Below are positions 8,988 through 17,132 of a stretch of 40,189 bases of DNA, one piece after another. The notes beneath the pieces are model-generated. The model did no database searches. It was given only the letters and a program-made list of their open reading frames with translations, and was not told the origin of the DNA. Source of the stretch: Bacteroidota bacterium (GTDB lineage Bacteria > Bacteroidota > Bacteroidia > Bacteroidales > JAAUTT01); contig JAJYAG010000043.1 of assembly GCA_021779665.1 (NCBI GenBank), forward strand, positions 1 through 40,189, given 5' to 3'. A program made the position numbers and the translations under genes. The first letter of the stretch is position 1, and each line of letters opens with the position of its first letter.

Positions 8988-9911
8988 TTAGTTCTTGTTC
9001 GACGATTCAACGGCTTTAATAAAAATATCGTTCATACTTGGGAGTATCTCTGTAAACGAGGTTACATGAACGTGAGGCAGAATTAAATTCAGCAGCTCAT
9101 TATCGCCCGAAGCATGAATATTCTTCACCTTGGCCGAATAAATCTCCTTGCGCCCGGTTTGTTCAAGCAGTTCAAACTTAGAGTTCAAACTTCTCTGAAA
9201 AATTTGAGGGTCGCCTTTATAACTTATCTCGAAAATATCGGGTTTATAACGATTCTGAATTTCTATCACTTCTCCTTCGAGTACAGCTTGTGCTTTGTTT
9301 ATAAGGGTAATGTTATCACAAAGCTCTTCAACCGAATTCATGTTATGAGTGGAAAGAATGATAGTTGCTCCCTGGGCTTTCAGGTTCAGCATTTCGTCAC
9401 GCATGAGCGTAGCGTTGATGGGGTCGAATCCGCTGAATGGCTCGTCGAAAATCAGAAACTTAGGCTCGTGCAGGATAGTGACAATAAATTGCAGCTTCTG
9501 GGCCATACCCTTCGAAAGCTCCTCTACCTTTTTGTCCCACCAGCTCTGGATTTCAAATTTCTCAAACCAGTATTTTAGTTTTTTGAGTGCATCGTTTTTC
9601 GACATTCCTTTAAGCCTGGCCAGATATAATGCCTGCTCACCAACTTTCATCTTTTTATAAAGACCTCTTTCTTCGGGAAGGTACCCCATAGCAAAGACAT
9701 CGTTGGGTTTAAGAGGACGGTTTTGAAAAAAAAGTTGCCCCTGATCGGGCATCAGAATCTGGTTCATGATTCGGATAAGGGTGGTTTTGCCAGCTCCGTT
9801 CGGGCCGAGTAACCCATAAATAGAGTTCTCGGGAATGCTAACCGTAACATTGTCGAGAGCAGTAAAATCCCCATAAGCTTTGACAATGTTCCGGGCTTCG
9901 AATATGTTCAT
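8988..9911 (-). CDS. ABC transporter ATP-binding protein, NatA type
   Basis: This 307-residue ATPase pairs with the downstream permease. Visible motifs are Walker A (GLLGPNGAGKTTLIR, about 33-47), Q-loop region, signature LSKGMAQKLQF and Walker B FLIFDEPFSGFDP, with the switch histidine in STHNM. The LSKGMxQK signature rather than LSGGQ is normal for this subfamily. The C-terminal 80 residues are an accessory domain found in NatA-like exporters. It lies 64 bases after dnaJ. That gap contains a perfect short palindrome (CTGTA, AA, TACAG at 9934-9945) and a weak -7-like element, so it may have its own promoter. Confidence 0.92.
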   Translation of the reverse strand: MNIFEARNIVKAYGDFTALDNVTVSIPENSIYGLLGPNGAGKTTLIRIMNQILMPDQGQLFFQNRPLKPNDVFAMGYLPEERGLYKKMKVGEQALYLARLKGMSKNDALKKLKYWFEKFEIQSWWDKKVEELSKGMAQKLQFIVTILHEPKFLIFDEPFSGFDPINATLMRDEMLNLKAQGATIILSTHNMNSVEELCDNITLINKAQAVLEGEVIEIQNRYKPDIFEISYKGDPQIFQRSLNSKFELLEQTGRKEIYSAKVKNIHASGDNELLNLILPHVHVTSFTEILPSMNDIFIKAVESSNKN

Positions 9912-9933
9912 AGAATTAGTTTCTTAATTAACG

Positions 9934-9945
9934 CTGTAAATACAG
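9934..9945. repeat. Small perfect inverted repeat upstream of the ABC exporter
   Basis: The sequence CTGTAAATACAG is a perfect 5-base inverted repeat around AA, located 23 bases before the ATPase start codon. A site of this size could bind a dimeric regulator, but it could also occur by chance. Confidence 0.3.
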
Positions 9946-9975
9946 TGCAAGGTATATAATTTGCCGATTACACAA

Positions 9976-11133
9976 TTATTGTTCAAAATAATTTCTCATG
10001 CGTTCGAAAAATCCTTTATCGGAGCTGTCAGGATTTGGCTTAAAAGCCGGAGATTCTGCAAATTTCTCAAAGACTTTCTTTTCTTCCTTACCAAGATTCT
10101 TAGGAATCCAGACATTTATATTTACAAGTAAATCGCCTTTGCCATAGCTGTTAACCTCGGGTAAGCCCTTTCCGCGTAAGCGTAGAATTTTGCCCGGCTG
10201 TGTCCCGGGATCGATTTTTATTTTGACTTTTCCGTCGATTGTGGGCACTTCGATGGTAGCGCCCAGGATTGCATCCGGAATGGTGAGATACAGATTATAT
10301 ATAAGATCGTTGCCGTCGCGAATCAGTTCCGGATGTTCTTCTTCCTCGATAAGCACCAGCAAATCGCCATTTACCCCGCCTCTGCGGGCAGCATTTCCTT
10401 TTCCTGAAACCGACATTTGCATGCCATTACCAACACCTGCAGGAATATTTATTGTAACAATCTCTGTATCCTTCACAATTCCTTCGCCGTAGCAATGGGT
10501 ACATTTCGATTTGATAATTTTACCATCCCCTTCGCAGGTTGGACAGGGTTGTGTGGTCTGCATCTGACCCAGGAAAGTCTGTGTTACGCGTGTAACCTGG
10601 CCGGTTCCGCGACAGGTATTACATTCAGTATAGGCATTTCCTCCCGATGCTCCGGTTCCTTTACAATGGGAGCAGGATACGTATTTATTAACCTTTAACT
10701 TTTTTTCAACGCCCTGGGCAATTTCCTGCATATTGAGCTTTACCTTCACGCGCAGATTCGATCCGCGGTTAACATTTCGCGAACGGCGTCCTCCACCGCT
10801 TCCGCCAAAACCACCAAAACCAAATCCTCCGAAAATATCGCCGAAATGCTCAAAAATGTCTTCAACAGTCATGCCGCCACCGCCGAATCCTCCACCACCA
10901 GCAGCGCCACCTACTCCGGCATGGCCAAACTGGTCGTAACGGGAGCGCTTTTCATCGTCGCCCAGCACCTCGTAAGCTTCGGCAGCTTCTTTAAACTTTT
11001 CCTCCGCTTCTTTATTTCCTGGGTTTTTGTCGGGATGAAACTTCAACGCCTGCTGACGGTAAGCTTTTTTAATTTCTTCTTTCGTCGCATTTCTGGAAAC
11101 TTCCAGTATTTCGTAATAATCTCTTTTTGCCAT
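9976..11133 (-). CDS. dnaJ: Chaperone protein DnaJ
   Basis: This Hsp40 co-chaperone delivers substrates to DnaK and stimulates its ATPase in the cytoplasm. The 385-residue protein has the full type I layout. The J domain (1-70) has the HPD motif in [12 protein letters not shown] Gly/Phe-rich linker (about 73-120) follows, then four CxxCxGxG zinc motifs ([32 protein letters not shown]) and the C-terminal substrate-binding domains. The third zinc motif ends GDG, a common variant. grpE lies 33 bases upstream on the same strand, so the two form one chaperone operon. dnaK is not in the window. Confidence 0.97.
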   Translation of the reverse strand: MAKRDYYEILEVSRNATKEEIKKAYRQQALKFHPDKNPGNKEAEEKFKEAAEAYEVLGDDEKRSRYDQFGHAGVGGAAGGGGFGGGGMTVEDIFEHFGDIFGGFGFGGFGGSGGGRRSRNVNRGSNLRVKVKLNMQEIAQGVEKKLKVNKYVSCSHCKGTGASGGNAYTECNTCRGTGQVTRVTQTFLGQMQTTQPCPTCEGDGKIIKSKCTHCYGEGIVKDTEIVTINIPAGVGNGMQMSVSGKGNAARRGGVNGDLLVLIEEEEHPELIRDGNDLIYNLYLTIPDAILGATIEVPTIDGKVKIKIDPGTQPGKILRLRGKGLPEVNSYGKGDLLVNINVWIPKNLGKEEKKVFEKFAESPAFKPNPDSSDKGFFERMRNYFEQ

Positions 11134-11166
11134 TGCCTATATTTTACCTCACAATATTACCAAAAA

Positions 11167-11799
11167 TTATTCGCCTACTACAACTTTAGCAAAACGTACT
11201 ACTTTATCATGCAGCATATATCCCTTTTGGATTACGTCAACTACTTTGCCCTTAAGGCTTTCGTCGGGTGCAGGAATTTTCGTAATAGCTTCGTGAAGAT
11301 CAGTATTAAATTCCTGGTTCTGTGCGTCGATAGATTTCAAGCCCTTCTGCGAAAGCGTTTCGTTAAACTTGTTATAGATCAGCACAACACCCTCTTTCAC
11401 AGGCACAACTTCGGTGACATTTTCCATGGCTTTGATGGCTCTTTCAAAATCGTCGATTACTGGAAGAATGCTCACCAGCGTATCTTCGCTTGCCGTTTTT
11501 ATAAGCTCCATTTTCTCGCGCATGGTCCGTTTGCGAAAATTATCAAAGTCGGCCGATAAACGAATGTATTTTTCCTGCCATTCCTTAACCTGAGCCATCA
11601 ATTGCTCTGTGGCATCTGCTCCCGAACGAGTATCCTGAGCTTCCGATTCAGCAGCAACGTCGGTGTCTGTCATATTTTCAGTTGCAGCAGATTCGTTAGC
11701 TGCATTATTGTCGGTATCAACTTTTGTCTCTTCATTCCTTTTTACATCATTCTCCGCCTTTCCTTCGTTCAAGGTCGATTTATTCTTGCTTTTGGTCAT
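11167..11799 (-). CDS. grpE: Nucleotide exchange factor GrpE
   Basis: GrpE releases ADP from DnaK. The protein has an acidic, disordered N-terminus, a long helix (about residues 60-110, VKEWQEKYIRLSADFDNFRK) and a beta-wing domain (EAITKIPAPDESLKGKVVDV, YMLHDKVVRFAKVVVGE). All are typical. The frame is open to 11901, but a predicted promoter at 11851-11882 lies inside that extension. The ATG at 11799, with an A-rich leader, is therefore preferred; the ATG at 11823 is the alternative and adds eight residues. It is followed by dnaJ. A DnaK-system role is certain from the family; heat-shock control is likely but no known operator was seen. Confidence 0.94.
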   Translation of the reverse strand: MTKSKNKSTLNEGKAENDVKRNEETKVDTDNNAANESAATENMTDTDVAAESEAQDTRSGADATEQLMAQVKEWQEKYIRLSADFDNFRKRTMREKMELIKTASEDTLVSILPVIDDFERAIKAMENVTEVVPVKEGVVLIYNKFNETLSQKGLKSIDAQNQEFNTDLHEAITKIPAPDESLKGKVVDVIQKGYMLHDKVVRFAKVVVGE

Positions 11800-11850
11800 A
11801 TTTATTTTCTTTATGAATTTCATAATTCTGAATTGTTCTTTGCCCCTGAA

Positions 11851-11882
11851 CAAATTTATTGCCAAATGAGAATGGCGCCAAA
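11851..11882 (-). promoter_or_regulatory. Promoter of grpE-dnaJ
   Basis: On the minus strand, TTTG (11882-11879) is followed after 20 bases by TAAATTTG (11858-11851). This matches the Bacteroidota housekeeping promoter pattern at both boxes with good spacing. Transcription would start near 11844, giving a leader of about 45 bases to the ATG at 11799. Confidence 0.55.
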
Positions 11883-11889
11883 TTGGCAC

Positions 11890-11921
11890 AAAAAAAGCCA
11901 ACCCTTTGGCGGATTGGCTTT
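11890..11921 (-). terminator. Terminator after the TlpA-like gene
   Basis: Read on the minus strand, AAGCCAA and TTGGCTT form a stem around a 12-base loop and are followed by a run of T. It lies 18 bases after the thioredoxin-like stop and just upstream of the grpE promoter, so it separates the murA operon from the chaperone operon. Confidence 0.75.
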
Positions 11922-11939
11922 CTTATATATTTACTCTTT

Positions 11940-12485
11940 TTATTTTTTAACGAGAGATTCCAGTTTTTTTGTAAGTTCCGCCCCCATCAGATCTTTGCCA
12001 ATTATCTTGCCATTTGCATCAATCAGAAAGTTGGATGGGATTTGACTTACGCCATATTTTGCAGCTCCTTCCGAGTCCCAGTATTTTAAATCGCTTACGT
12101 GATAAGGCCATTCCAAAGCATCGGCTTTGATAGCACTCATCCAGTTCGTTTTTGATTTATCGAGCGAAACACTGTATATTGTAAATCCGTTTCCAGCGCT
12201 GAAATTCTTATCCTTATAAGCCTTATATGTTTTGACCAGATTGGGATTTTCGGCCCGACAGGGAGGACACCAGGAAGCCCAGAAATCTACGAGAACCAGT
12301 TTCCCCTTCAAAGAAGATAAACTAATAGTCTTCCCTTCAGGACTTGAATATTTTAATTCGGGAGCAATAGTGCCCACTGCAGGTGTGGAATCCTGCGTCT
12401 TACCACCAACAAGGTAGTTGGTAAACTTTGTAAAACCGGCAAAAGCTGCCAGGATAATTACGGCTATGATTGCAGTTCGTGTCAT
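11940..12485 (-). CDS. TlpA/ResA-like membrane-anchored thioredoxin
   Basis: This 181-residue protein has an N-terminal membrane anchor (TAIIAVIILAAFAGFTKF) and a periplasmic thioredoxin fold. The redox centre is WASWCPPC, with Cys73 and Cys76. The peroxiredoxin-like opening GTIAPELKYSSPEGKTISLS and the cis-proline region GVSQIPSNFLIDANGKIIG are intact. Members of this family reduce periplasmic disulfides, often for cytochrome c maturation, or act in oxidative-stress defence; the partner here is unknown. It follows murA by 44 bases on the same strand and is closed by a terminator, so it is the last gene of the DUF4290-murA unit. Confidence 0.88.
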   Translation of the reverse strand: MTRTAIIAVIILAAFAGFTKFTNYLVGGKTQDSTPAVGTIAPELKYSSPEGKTISLSSLKGKLVLVDFWASWCPPCRAENPNLVKTYKAYKDKNFSAGNGFTIYSVSLDKSKTNWMSAIKADALEWPYHVSDLKYWDSEGAAKYGVSQIPSNFLIDANGKIIGKDLMGAELTKKLESLVKK

Positions 12486-12529
12486 ATTAATATTTTGCTG
12501 TAGAACATTTCTTTATGCTGAAAGTTCAA

Positions 12530-13837
12530 TTACTGAACTCTTTTTATCTGGGCTCCGAGTTTGTTGAGGCGTTCGTCAATCAACTCATAACCACGGTCAA
12601 TCTGCTCAATGTTATGGATTACACTTGTGCCTTCGGCTGAAAGAGCCGCAATAAGCAAAGCTACACCTGCACGAATATCGGGCGATGTCATAGTTGTAGC
12701 CCTTAACTTCATTTTGTTGGCTAACCCTATAACCGTAGCACGGTGCGGATCGCAAAGAATAATCTGTGCACCCATATCGATTAGCTTATCGACAAAGAAC
12801 AAGCGGCTTTCGAACATTTTCTGATGGATAAGCACGCTTCCTTTAGCTTGTGTTGCAACCACAAGAAAAACACTAAGAAGGTCGGGGGTTAATCCCGGCC
12901 AGGGAGCATCGGCAATGGTAAGTATGGAACCATCGATAAAAGTTTCGATTTCATAAAGATCCTGAGCAGGAATATGAATGTCGTCATTTACCCGTTCCAT
13001 GGCAATTCCCAAACGCTCGAACTGGGTTGGAATAATACCGAGGTTTTCGTACGAAACATTTTTGATGGTAATATCGGAATGCGTAAAAGCTGCCATTCCA
13101 ATAAAGCTGCCGACTTCAATCATATCGGGCAGCAAAGTATGTTCACAACCGCCCAAGGATTCAACGCCTTCGATGGTAAGCAGATTGGAGCCTACGCCCT
13201 TAATTTTTGCTCCCATCCGGACAAGCATTTTACAAAGCTGCTGAATGTAAGGTTCACAAGCGGCATTATAGAGGGTTGTGGTTCCTTTGGCAAGAACAGC
13301 GGCCATCAGAATATTGGCTGTTCCGGTAACCGAGGCCTCATCAAGTAAAATATAGTTCCCGGTAAGATTCTTAGCGTTTACCCTGTAATAATTGTCAACC
13401 GGATCGTAACTAAACTCAGCACCAAGCTTCTGAAATCCTATAAAATGAGTATCCAAACGTCGGCGTCCGATTTTGTCTCCTCCGGGACGTGGAATATAAC
13501 CCACCCCAAAACGAGACAAGAGCGGACCAATAATCATTATTGATCCTCTAAGGTTGGATGCCTTATTCTTCAGCGACTGCTCGTAAAGGTAACCGATGTT
13601 TATATCGTCGGCCTGAAAAGTATAATCGTTTGAATTGATTCTGTTCACTTTAACGCCAAGTTCCCGCAACACATCAATCAGAATGTTGACATCTTTAATA
13701 TCGGGGATGTTCCGTATTGTAACAGGTTCGGAAGTCAGCAAACAGGCGCAGATAACCTGAAGTGCTTCATTTTTTGCTCCCTGAGGAAAAATCTCACCAT
13801 TGAGTTGTTTACCTCCTTTTATTTCAAACGTAGCCAT
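12530..13837 (-). CDS. murA: UDP-N-acetylglucosamine 1-carboxyvinyltransferase with Asp in place of the active-site Cys
   Basis: MurA transfers enolpyruvate from phosphoenolpyruvate to UDP-GlcNAc, the first committed step of peptidoglycan synthesis. The 435-residue protein has the Lys22-Asn23 pair (GAKNEAL) and the catalytic aspartate region (WPGLTPDLLSV). The loop that carries Cys115 in E. coli reads RPGGDKIGRRRLDTH here, so position 121 is Asp. A Cys-to-Asp change at this site is known from other bacteria to keep activity and to prevent the covalent attack of fosfomycin, so natural resistance of this target is expected. The start ATG lies 29 bases after the DUF4290 stop, and the TlpA-like gene follows. 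Confidence 0.97.
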   Translation of the reverse strand: MATFEIKGGKQLNGEIFPQGAKNEALQVICACLLTSEPVTIRNIPDIKDVNILIDVLRELGVKVNRINSNDYTFQADDINIGYLYEQSLKNKASNLRGSIMIIGPLLSRFGVGYIPRPGGDKIGRRRLDTHFIGFQKLGAEFSYDPVDNYYRVNAKNLTGNYILLDEASVTGTANILMAAVLAKGTTTLYNAACEPYIQQLCKMLVRMGAKIKGVGSNLLTIEGVESLGGCEHTLLPDMIEVGSFIGMAAFTHSDITIKNVSYENLGIIPTQFERLGIAMERVNDDIHIPAQDLYEIETFIDGSILTIADAPWPGLTPDLLSVFLVVATQAKGSVLIHQKMFESRLFFVDKLIDMGAQIILCDPHRATVIGLANKMKLRATTMTSPDIRAGVALLIAALSAEGTSVIHNIEQIDRGYELIDERLNKLGAQIKRVQ

Positions 13838-13866
13838 GGGAAGTCGGATTAAGTCTAAGCCTGCAA

Positions 13867-14484
13867 CTATTTCTTTTTAGGATGATGACTCCTTTGTTGT
13901 TGCTGGGGCTGTTGCTGCTTTGCTTTATTAAGGATGTCGCGGGTTTCGTGAAGTTTCAATTCCTGACGGGGCTGAATCTGGCCATTGGAAAGGGTGTACA
14001 TATCTTTGAAGATCACATCGTCGCTCACGATTTCCTTATTCCAGGTGAGGTACGACTTTTTCATGTGATTGGCAATTGTATGCACGTACGAGTCTTTTTC
14101 GGGACCCGGAGGCATTTTGGCGGCGGCTTTCACAAAGTTTTCGAGCACCTTGCCGTAGTGTCTGAATTTCAGATTCGACTGGCTATAGGGAACCCTTCTG
14201 GGAGGTTCAAAGAGCACTTCGCGCTTTGGTATTTCGTAGGGAAAATCGATATCCAGTTCAAAATTGGCTATAATGGCCAGGTGATCCCATAATTTATGCT
14301 TGAAATCGATCACATCGCGGAGGTGAGGATTGAGGTTGCCCATAACATTTATAACAGCCTGCGCCATACGGTTTCTTTCGTCACGGTCCTGAATGGTCTT
14401 AAGATATTCCACCATTTTCTGTATGTTGCGGCCATATTCGGGAAGTATCATTCTACTTCTCGAAGAATTGTAATCGTAATCCAT
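13867..14484 (-). CDS. DUF4290 protein
   Basis: This 205-residue protein is recognised by its N-terminal region (SRMILPEYGRNIQKMVEYLK, NVMGNLNPHLRDVIDFKHKL, ELDIDFPYEIP), characteristic of the Bacteroidota-specific DUF4290 family. It has no signal peptide or membrane helix, so it is cytoplasmic. The C-terminus is a glutamine-rich basic tail (KQQQPQQQQRSHHPKKK), which looks disordered. It is the first gene of the unit that includes murA, and the pairing with murA hints at a cell-envelope role. No biochemical function is known to me. Confidence 0.85.
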   Translation of the reverse strand: MDYDYNSSRSRMILPEYGRNIQKMVEYLKTIQDRDERNRMAQAVINVMGNLNPHLRDVIDFKHKLWDHLAIIANFELDIDFPYEIPKREVLFEPPRRVPYSQSNLKFRHYGKVLENFVKAAAKMPPGPEKDSYVHTIANHMKKSYLTWNKEIVSDDVIFKDMYTLSNGQIQPRQELKLHETRDILNKAKQQQPQQQQRSHHPKKK

Positions 14485-14503
14485 AATTTAAATTGATTTT
14501 GTG

Positions 14504-14535
14504 CAAAGCTAAGGAAAAATATTAAAGTACTGAAA
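14504..14535 (-). promoter_or_regulatory. Promoter of the DUF4290-murA unit
   Basis: On the minus strand, TTTC (14535-14532) is followed after 20 bases by TAGCTTTG (14511-14504), a perfect TAnnTTTG box. The predicted start is about 14497, leaving a leader of roughly 13 bases before the ATG at 14484. The -33 box is one base off the pattern. Confidence 0.42.
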
Positions 14536-14646
14536 CTTGTAAATGTACAGCATGAAAATAAATACATGTAAATTTAATACATTTGGTTCATCTGATTACT
14601 AAAACAAGGCATCAGATTTTTGATTAACCTCAATAATCCCGTATTT

Positions 14647-16127
14647 ATGAAGAAATTAGTTTTTGTATTATCATTATTTTGCCTTTTTGCAAATCTTTCA
14701 GCTCAAAAGATAGAACGCAGATTTGTTAAGGATAGTCTGGATAATTATATAAATGACGCATTAAAGACCTGGAAAAACCCAGGAATTGCTGTTGCAATAG
14801 TAAAAGACGGAAAAGTTGTAGTCGCCAAAGGTTTTGGGGTTTGCGACCTTGAAAAGAAAGATGCTGTTAATGAGAACACAATTTTTATGATTGGTTCCAA
14901 CACCAAGGCTTTTACAGGTACTCTGATGGCCATGCTGGCCGATGAAAAGAAATGTTCCATGGATGATAAAGTTGTTAAATGGCTGCCTGGCTTTACCATG
15001 AAAGATCCATGGGTCGCCAAACAAATAAACCTTACTGACATTCTCTGCTGTACTGGGATTCCGATTTGAAAAATGAAGAAGTGATACAGAAATTTGGTCA
15101 ACTCACCCCAACGTACGACTTCAGGACCAAATGGGGCTATACCAATGCCGGATTCGCAATTGCCGCCGAATGTATGAAAAAAATCACCGGAGAAACCTGG
15201 GAGTCAAATCTGCAAAAAAGAATTCTCAATCCGCTGCAAATGAACAGAACCATTCCTCTCTCGGCCGATTTGCCAAAACAAAGCAATATTGCAACTCCTT
15301 ATACACTTGTTTTCGATACGATAAAAAAACTTCCCTTTCCTGTGATTGACAATCTGGCCGCGGCGGCTTCCATGGGTTCTTCAGTCCAGGATATGTCGAA
15401 CTGGCTTATTTGTCTGCTCGACAGCGGAAAATTCAGAAATAAAACAGTAATCCCCTACCCTGCCATAAAAACTACTCAAACGCCAAAATCAATCATTGGA
15501 AATGCCAGGCGTATATTCAATACAAGTAATTTTCTTCTCTACGGCCTTGGCTGGGAGCTTCAGGATTATGACGGGAAACAGATTGTGCATCACAATGGGG
15601 GTGTAAATGGCTTTGTTACATCGGTAACTTTGCTTCCATCCGAAAAACTTGGAATTGTAGTTCTCACAAACACCGATCAGAATTACTTTTATGAAGCGCT
15701 TCGCTGGGAAATTCTGGATGCCTGCCTCGGTTTGTCGTTCCGCAATTACAGCGCTTTTTATAATGGATACTATAAACGAGCTCTCAGCAGGGATATTTCA
15801 GAGTATAAAACCTGGAAAGATTCTGTGGCAAACAAACCCGCAAATGTGGATCTGAAAAAATACACCGGAAGGTATTCGCATCCTGTGTATGGTTGTTTAA
15901 ATATAAGTGAAACTGAGGGTAAGCTAAGGGTTAGTTTTGAGCACCATTCTAAAAAAACGGCAACACTGGAATATATGAGCCCAACCCGGTTTCTGTGCAG
16001 CTACAGCGATATCACTTATGGAATTAAGCCCTGGGATTTTAAAATTGAAGATAAAAAAGTTAATGCGCTAACCCTGAGAGTTGCAGACTTTCTTGAATAT
16101 ACAACATACGATTTTGTGAAGCAGTAG
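14647..16127 (+). pseudogene. Beta-lactamase-family serine hydrolase, broken by an internal out-of-frame deletion
   Basis: The first frame (14647-15069) starts with a signal peptide (MKKLVFVLSLFCLFANLSAQ) and carries the catalytic SxxK motif as SNTK (about residue 84). It stops soon after LTDILCCTGIPI. The second frame resumes as YWDSDLKNEEV from 15051 and runs to 16127, carrying the YxN motif (YTNAGF) and the HxG-like motif (HHNGGVNGF). Intact homologs read roughly ILCHRTG, then about a dozen residues, then a YW- or FW-containing segment, so about 12-13 codons plus a frame change have been lost near 15048-15050. Every other motif is preserved, so the lesion is recent or is a sequencing error. 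No slippery sequence supports programmed frameshifting. Homologs are class C-type beta-lactamases, esterases or D-peptidases of the periplasm. Confidence 0.8.
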
Positions 16128-16147
16128 CGTTTTTGAATAAAAAAAGA

Positions 16148-16155
16148 TAAATTTG
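16148..16155 (+). promoter_or_regulatory. Possible -7 box for larE
   Basis: TAAATTTG perfectly matches TAnnTTTG, 18 bases before the larE ATG. No TTTG lies at the ideal upstream distance (one occurs at 16132-16135, only 12 bases away). Confidence 0.3.
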
Positions 16156-16173
16156 TCCTTATTTTTTGAAGTT

Positions 16174-16995
16174 ATGGATACGATGCAGAAATATGAGAAT
16201 CTGAAAGCTATTCTCACCGAAATGAAAGAGGTTGTGGTTGCATACTCCGGCGGAGTAGACAGTGCCTTTCTATTAAAAGTAGCCCACGATGTGCTAGGCG
16301 ATAATGCCTATGGAGTTCTGGCTATTTCTCCAACTTACCCTTCACGGGAATTTGAAAGAGCCAAGGAAACTGCTGCAGTTATTGGTGCCCGTATCAAAAT
16401 CATTGAAACAAATGAGCTCGAAGACGAGAAATTTAAGAATAACCCGGTAAACCGCTGCTATTTTTGCAAAAGCGAACTTTTTACGCGTATTGTTGCCGAA
16501 AGTCGTCAGTTTAAGAATTTTGTGGATGGAAGCAATTTAGATGACAAAGGTGACTACCGCCCTGGGATGAAAGCCCTGGATGAAAAAGGCATCCGCAGCC
16601 CCCTGCAGGAAGCTCAGCTTACAAAGGCTGAAATCCGCGAACTTTCTAAAATGCTGGGATTACCAACATGGGACAAAGATGCACTTGCTTGTCTTTCGTC
16701 TCGTTTCCCTTATGGGGAAAATATTGATATTGAAAAGCTTCGCGTTGTGGACGAAATCGAAAATTTCCTTTACGATTTAGGTTTCCGTAACATCCGCGCA
16801 CGTCACCAGAAAAATACGCTTAAAATTGAAGTACAACCCTCGCATATCGCCAAGTTCTTCCAGGACGATGTTCGCACACAGGTGGTGAATAAAGCCAAAG
16901 GCTTGGGTTATAAATATGTAACTGTCGATCTCGAAGGTTATCGCCAGGGTAGCATGAATGAAGTGCTGGGTGAACAGTTGCGGGTGGCTAATTGA
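16174..16995 (+). CDS. larE: ATP-dependent sulfur transferase LarE-like (PP-loop)
   Basis: LarE adenylates and thiolates pyridinium bis-carboxylate in the synthesis of the nickel-pincer cofactor of lactate racemase. The PP-loop SGGVDS lies at about residues 25-30. CYFC (Cys95, Cys98) and CLSSRFPYG (Cys173) follow. The last matches the position of the sacrificial cysteine in the Lactobacillus enzyme, and three cysteines of this kind may instead hold an iron-sulfur cluster, as reported for some LarE proteins. At 273 residues the length fits. The ATG at 16174 is used because a -7 box covers the TTG at 16153; the ATG at 16183 is also possible. No larB, larC or larA is nearby, so the sulfur acceptor is uncertain. 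A hairpin pair follows the gene. Confidence 0.85.
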   Translation: MDTMQKYENLKAILTEMKEVVVAYSGGVDSAFLLKVAHDVLGDNAYGVLAISPTYPSREFERAKETAAVIGARIKIIETNELEDEKFKNNPVNRCYFCKSELFTRIVAESRQFKNFVDGSNLDDKGDYRPGMKALDEKGIRSPLQEAQLTKAEIRELSKMLGLPTWDKDALACLSSRFPYGENIDIEKLRVVDEIENFLYDLGFRNIRARHQKNTLKIEVQPSHIAKFFQDDVRTQVVNKAKGLGYKYVTVDLEGYRQGSMNEVLGEQLRVAN

Positions 16996-17022
16996 GGCCT
17001 CTGTGTGAAACTGCAGACTTTG

Positions 17023-17045
17023 AGGCTGAATTACAAATTCAGCCT
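17023..17045. repeat. Perfect hairpin after larE (first of two)
   Basis: AGGCTGAATT and AATTCAGCCT form a perfect 10-base stem around the loop ACA. There is no T run on either side, so it is not by itself a standard terminator. A second hairpin with the same core (AATT, three-base loop, AATT) lies 34 bases further on. Confidence 0.7.
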
Positions 17046-17079
17046 AGCATATAATATTGATTTATAAGAATTATGAGCT

Positions 17080-17102
17080 AAGCGGAATTTGCAATTCCGC
17101 TT
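17080..17102 (+). terminator. Terminator-like hairpin after larE (second of two)
   Basis: AAGCGGAATT and AATTCCGCTT form a perfect 10-base stem around the loop TGC, followed by TATTT. It can end transcription of larE. It also lies just past the stop of the oppositely oriented DUF4143 ATPase gene (17133), so it may serve both. Confidence 0.65.
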
Positions 17103-17132
17103 TATTTCTCTCCATCCCTTTTGGTAAAAGGT

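Noticed and set aside
10733-11559. Long open frames antisense to dnaJ and grpE
   Set aside because: They are shadows of strongly coding genes on the other strand and show no recognisable domain or start signal.
11797-11939. Possible CIRCE/HrcA heat-shock operator before grpE-dnaJ
   Set aside because: The gap contains no TTAGCACTC-N9-GAGTGCTAA-type repeat; only a housekeeping-type promoter and a terminator are visible.
15030-15070. Programmed frameshift joining the two halves of the serine hydrolase
   Set aside because: No slippery heptamer is present and about a dozen conserved residues are missing, so a shift would not restore the normal protein.
17023-17102. CRISPR or tandem repeat array
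   Set aside because: There are only two hairpins with different stems and no regular spacers.
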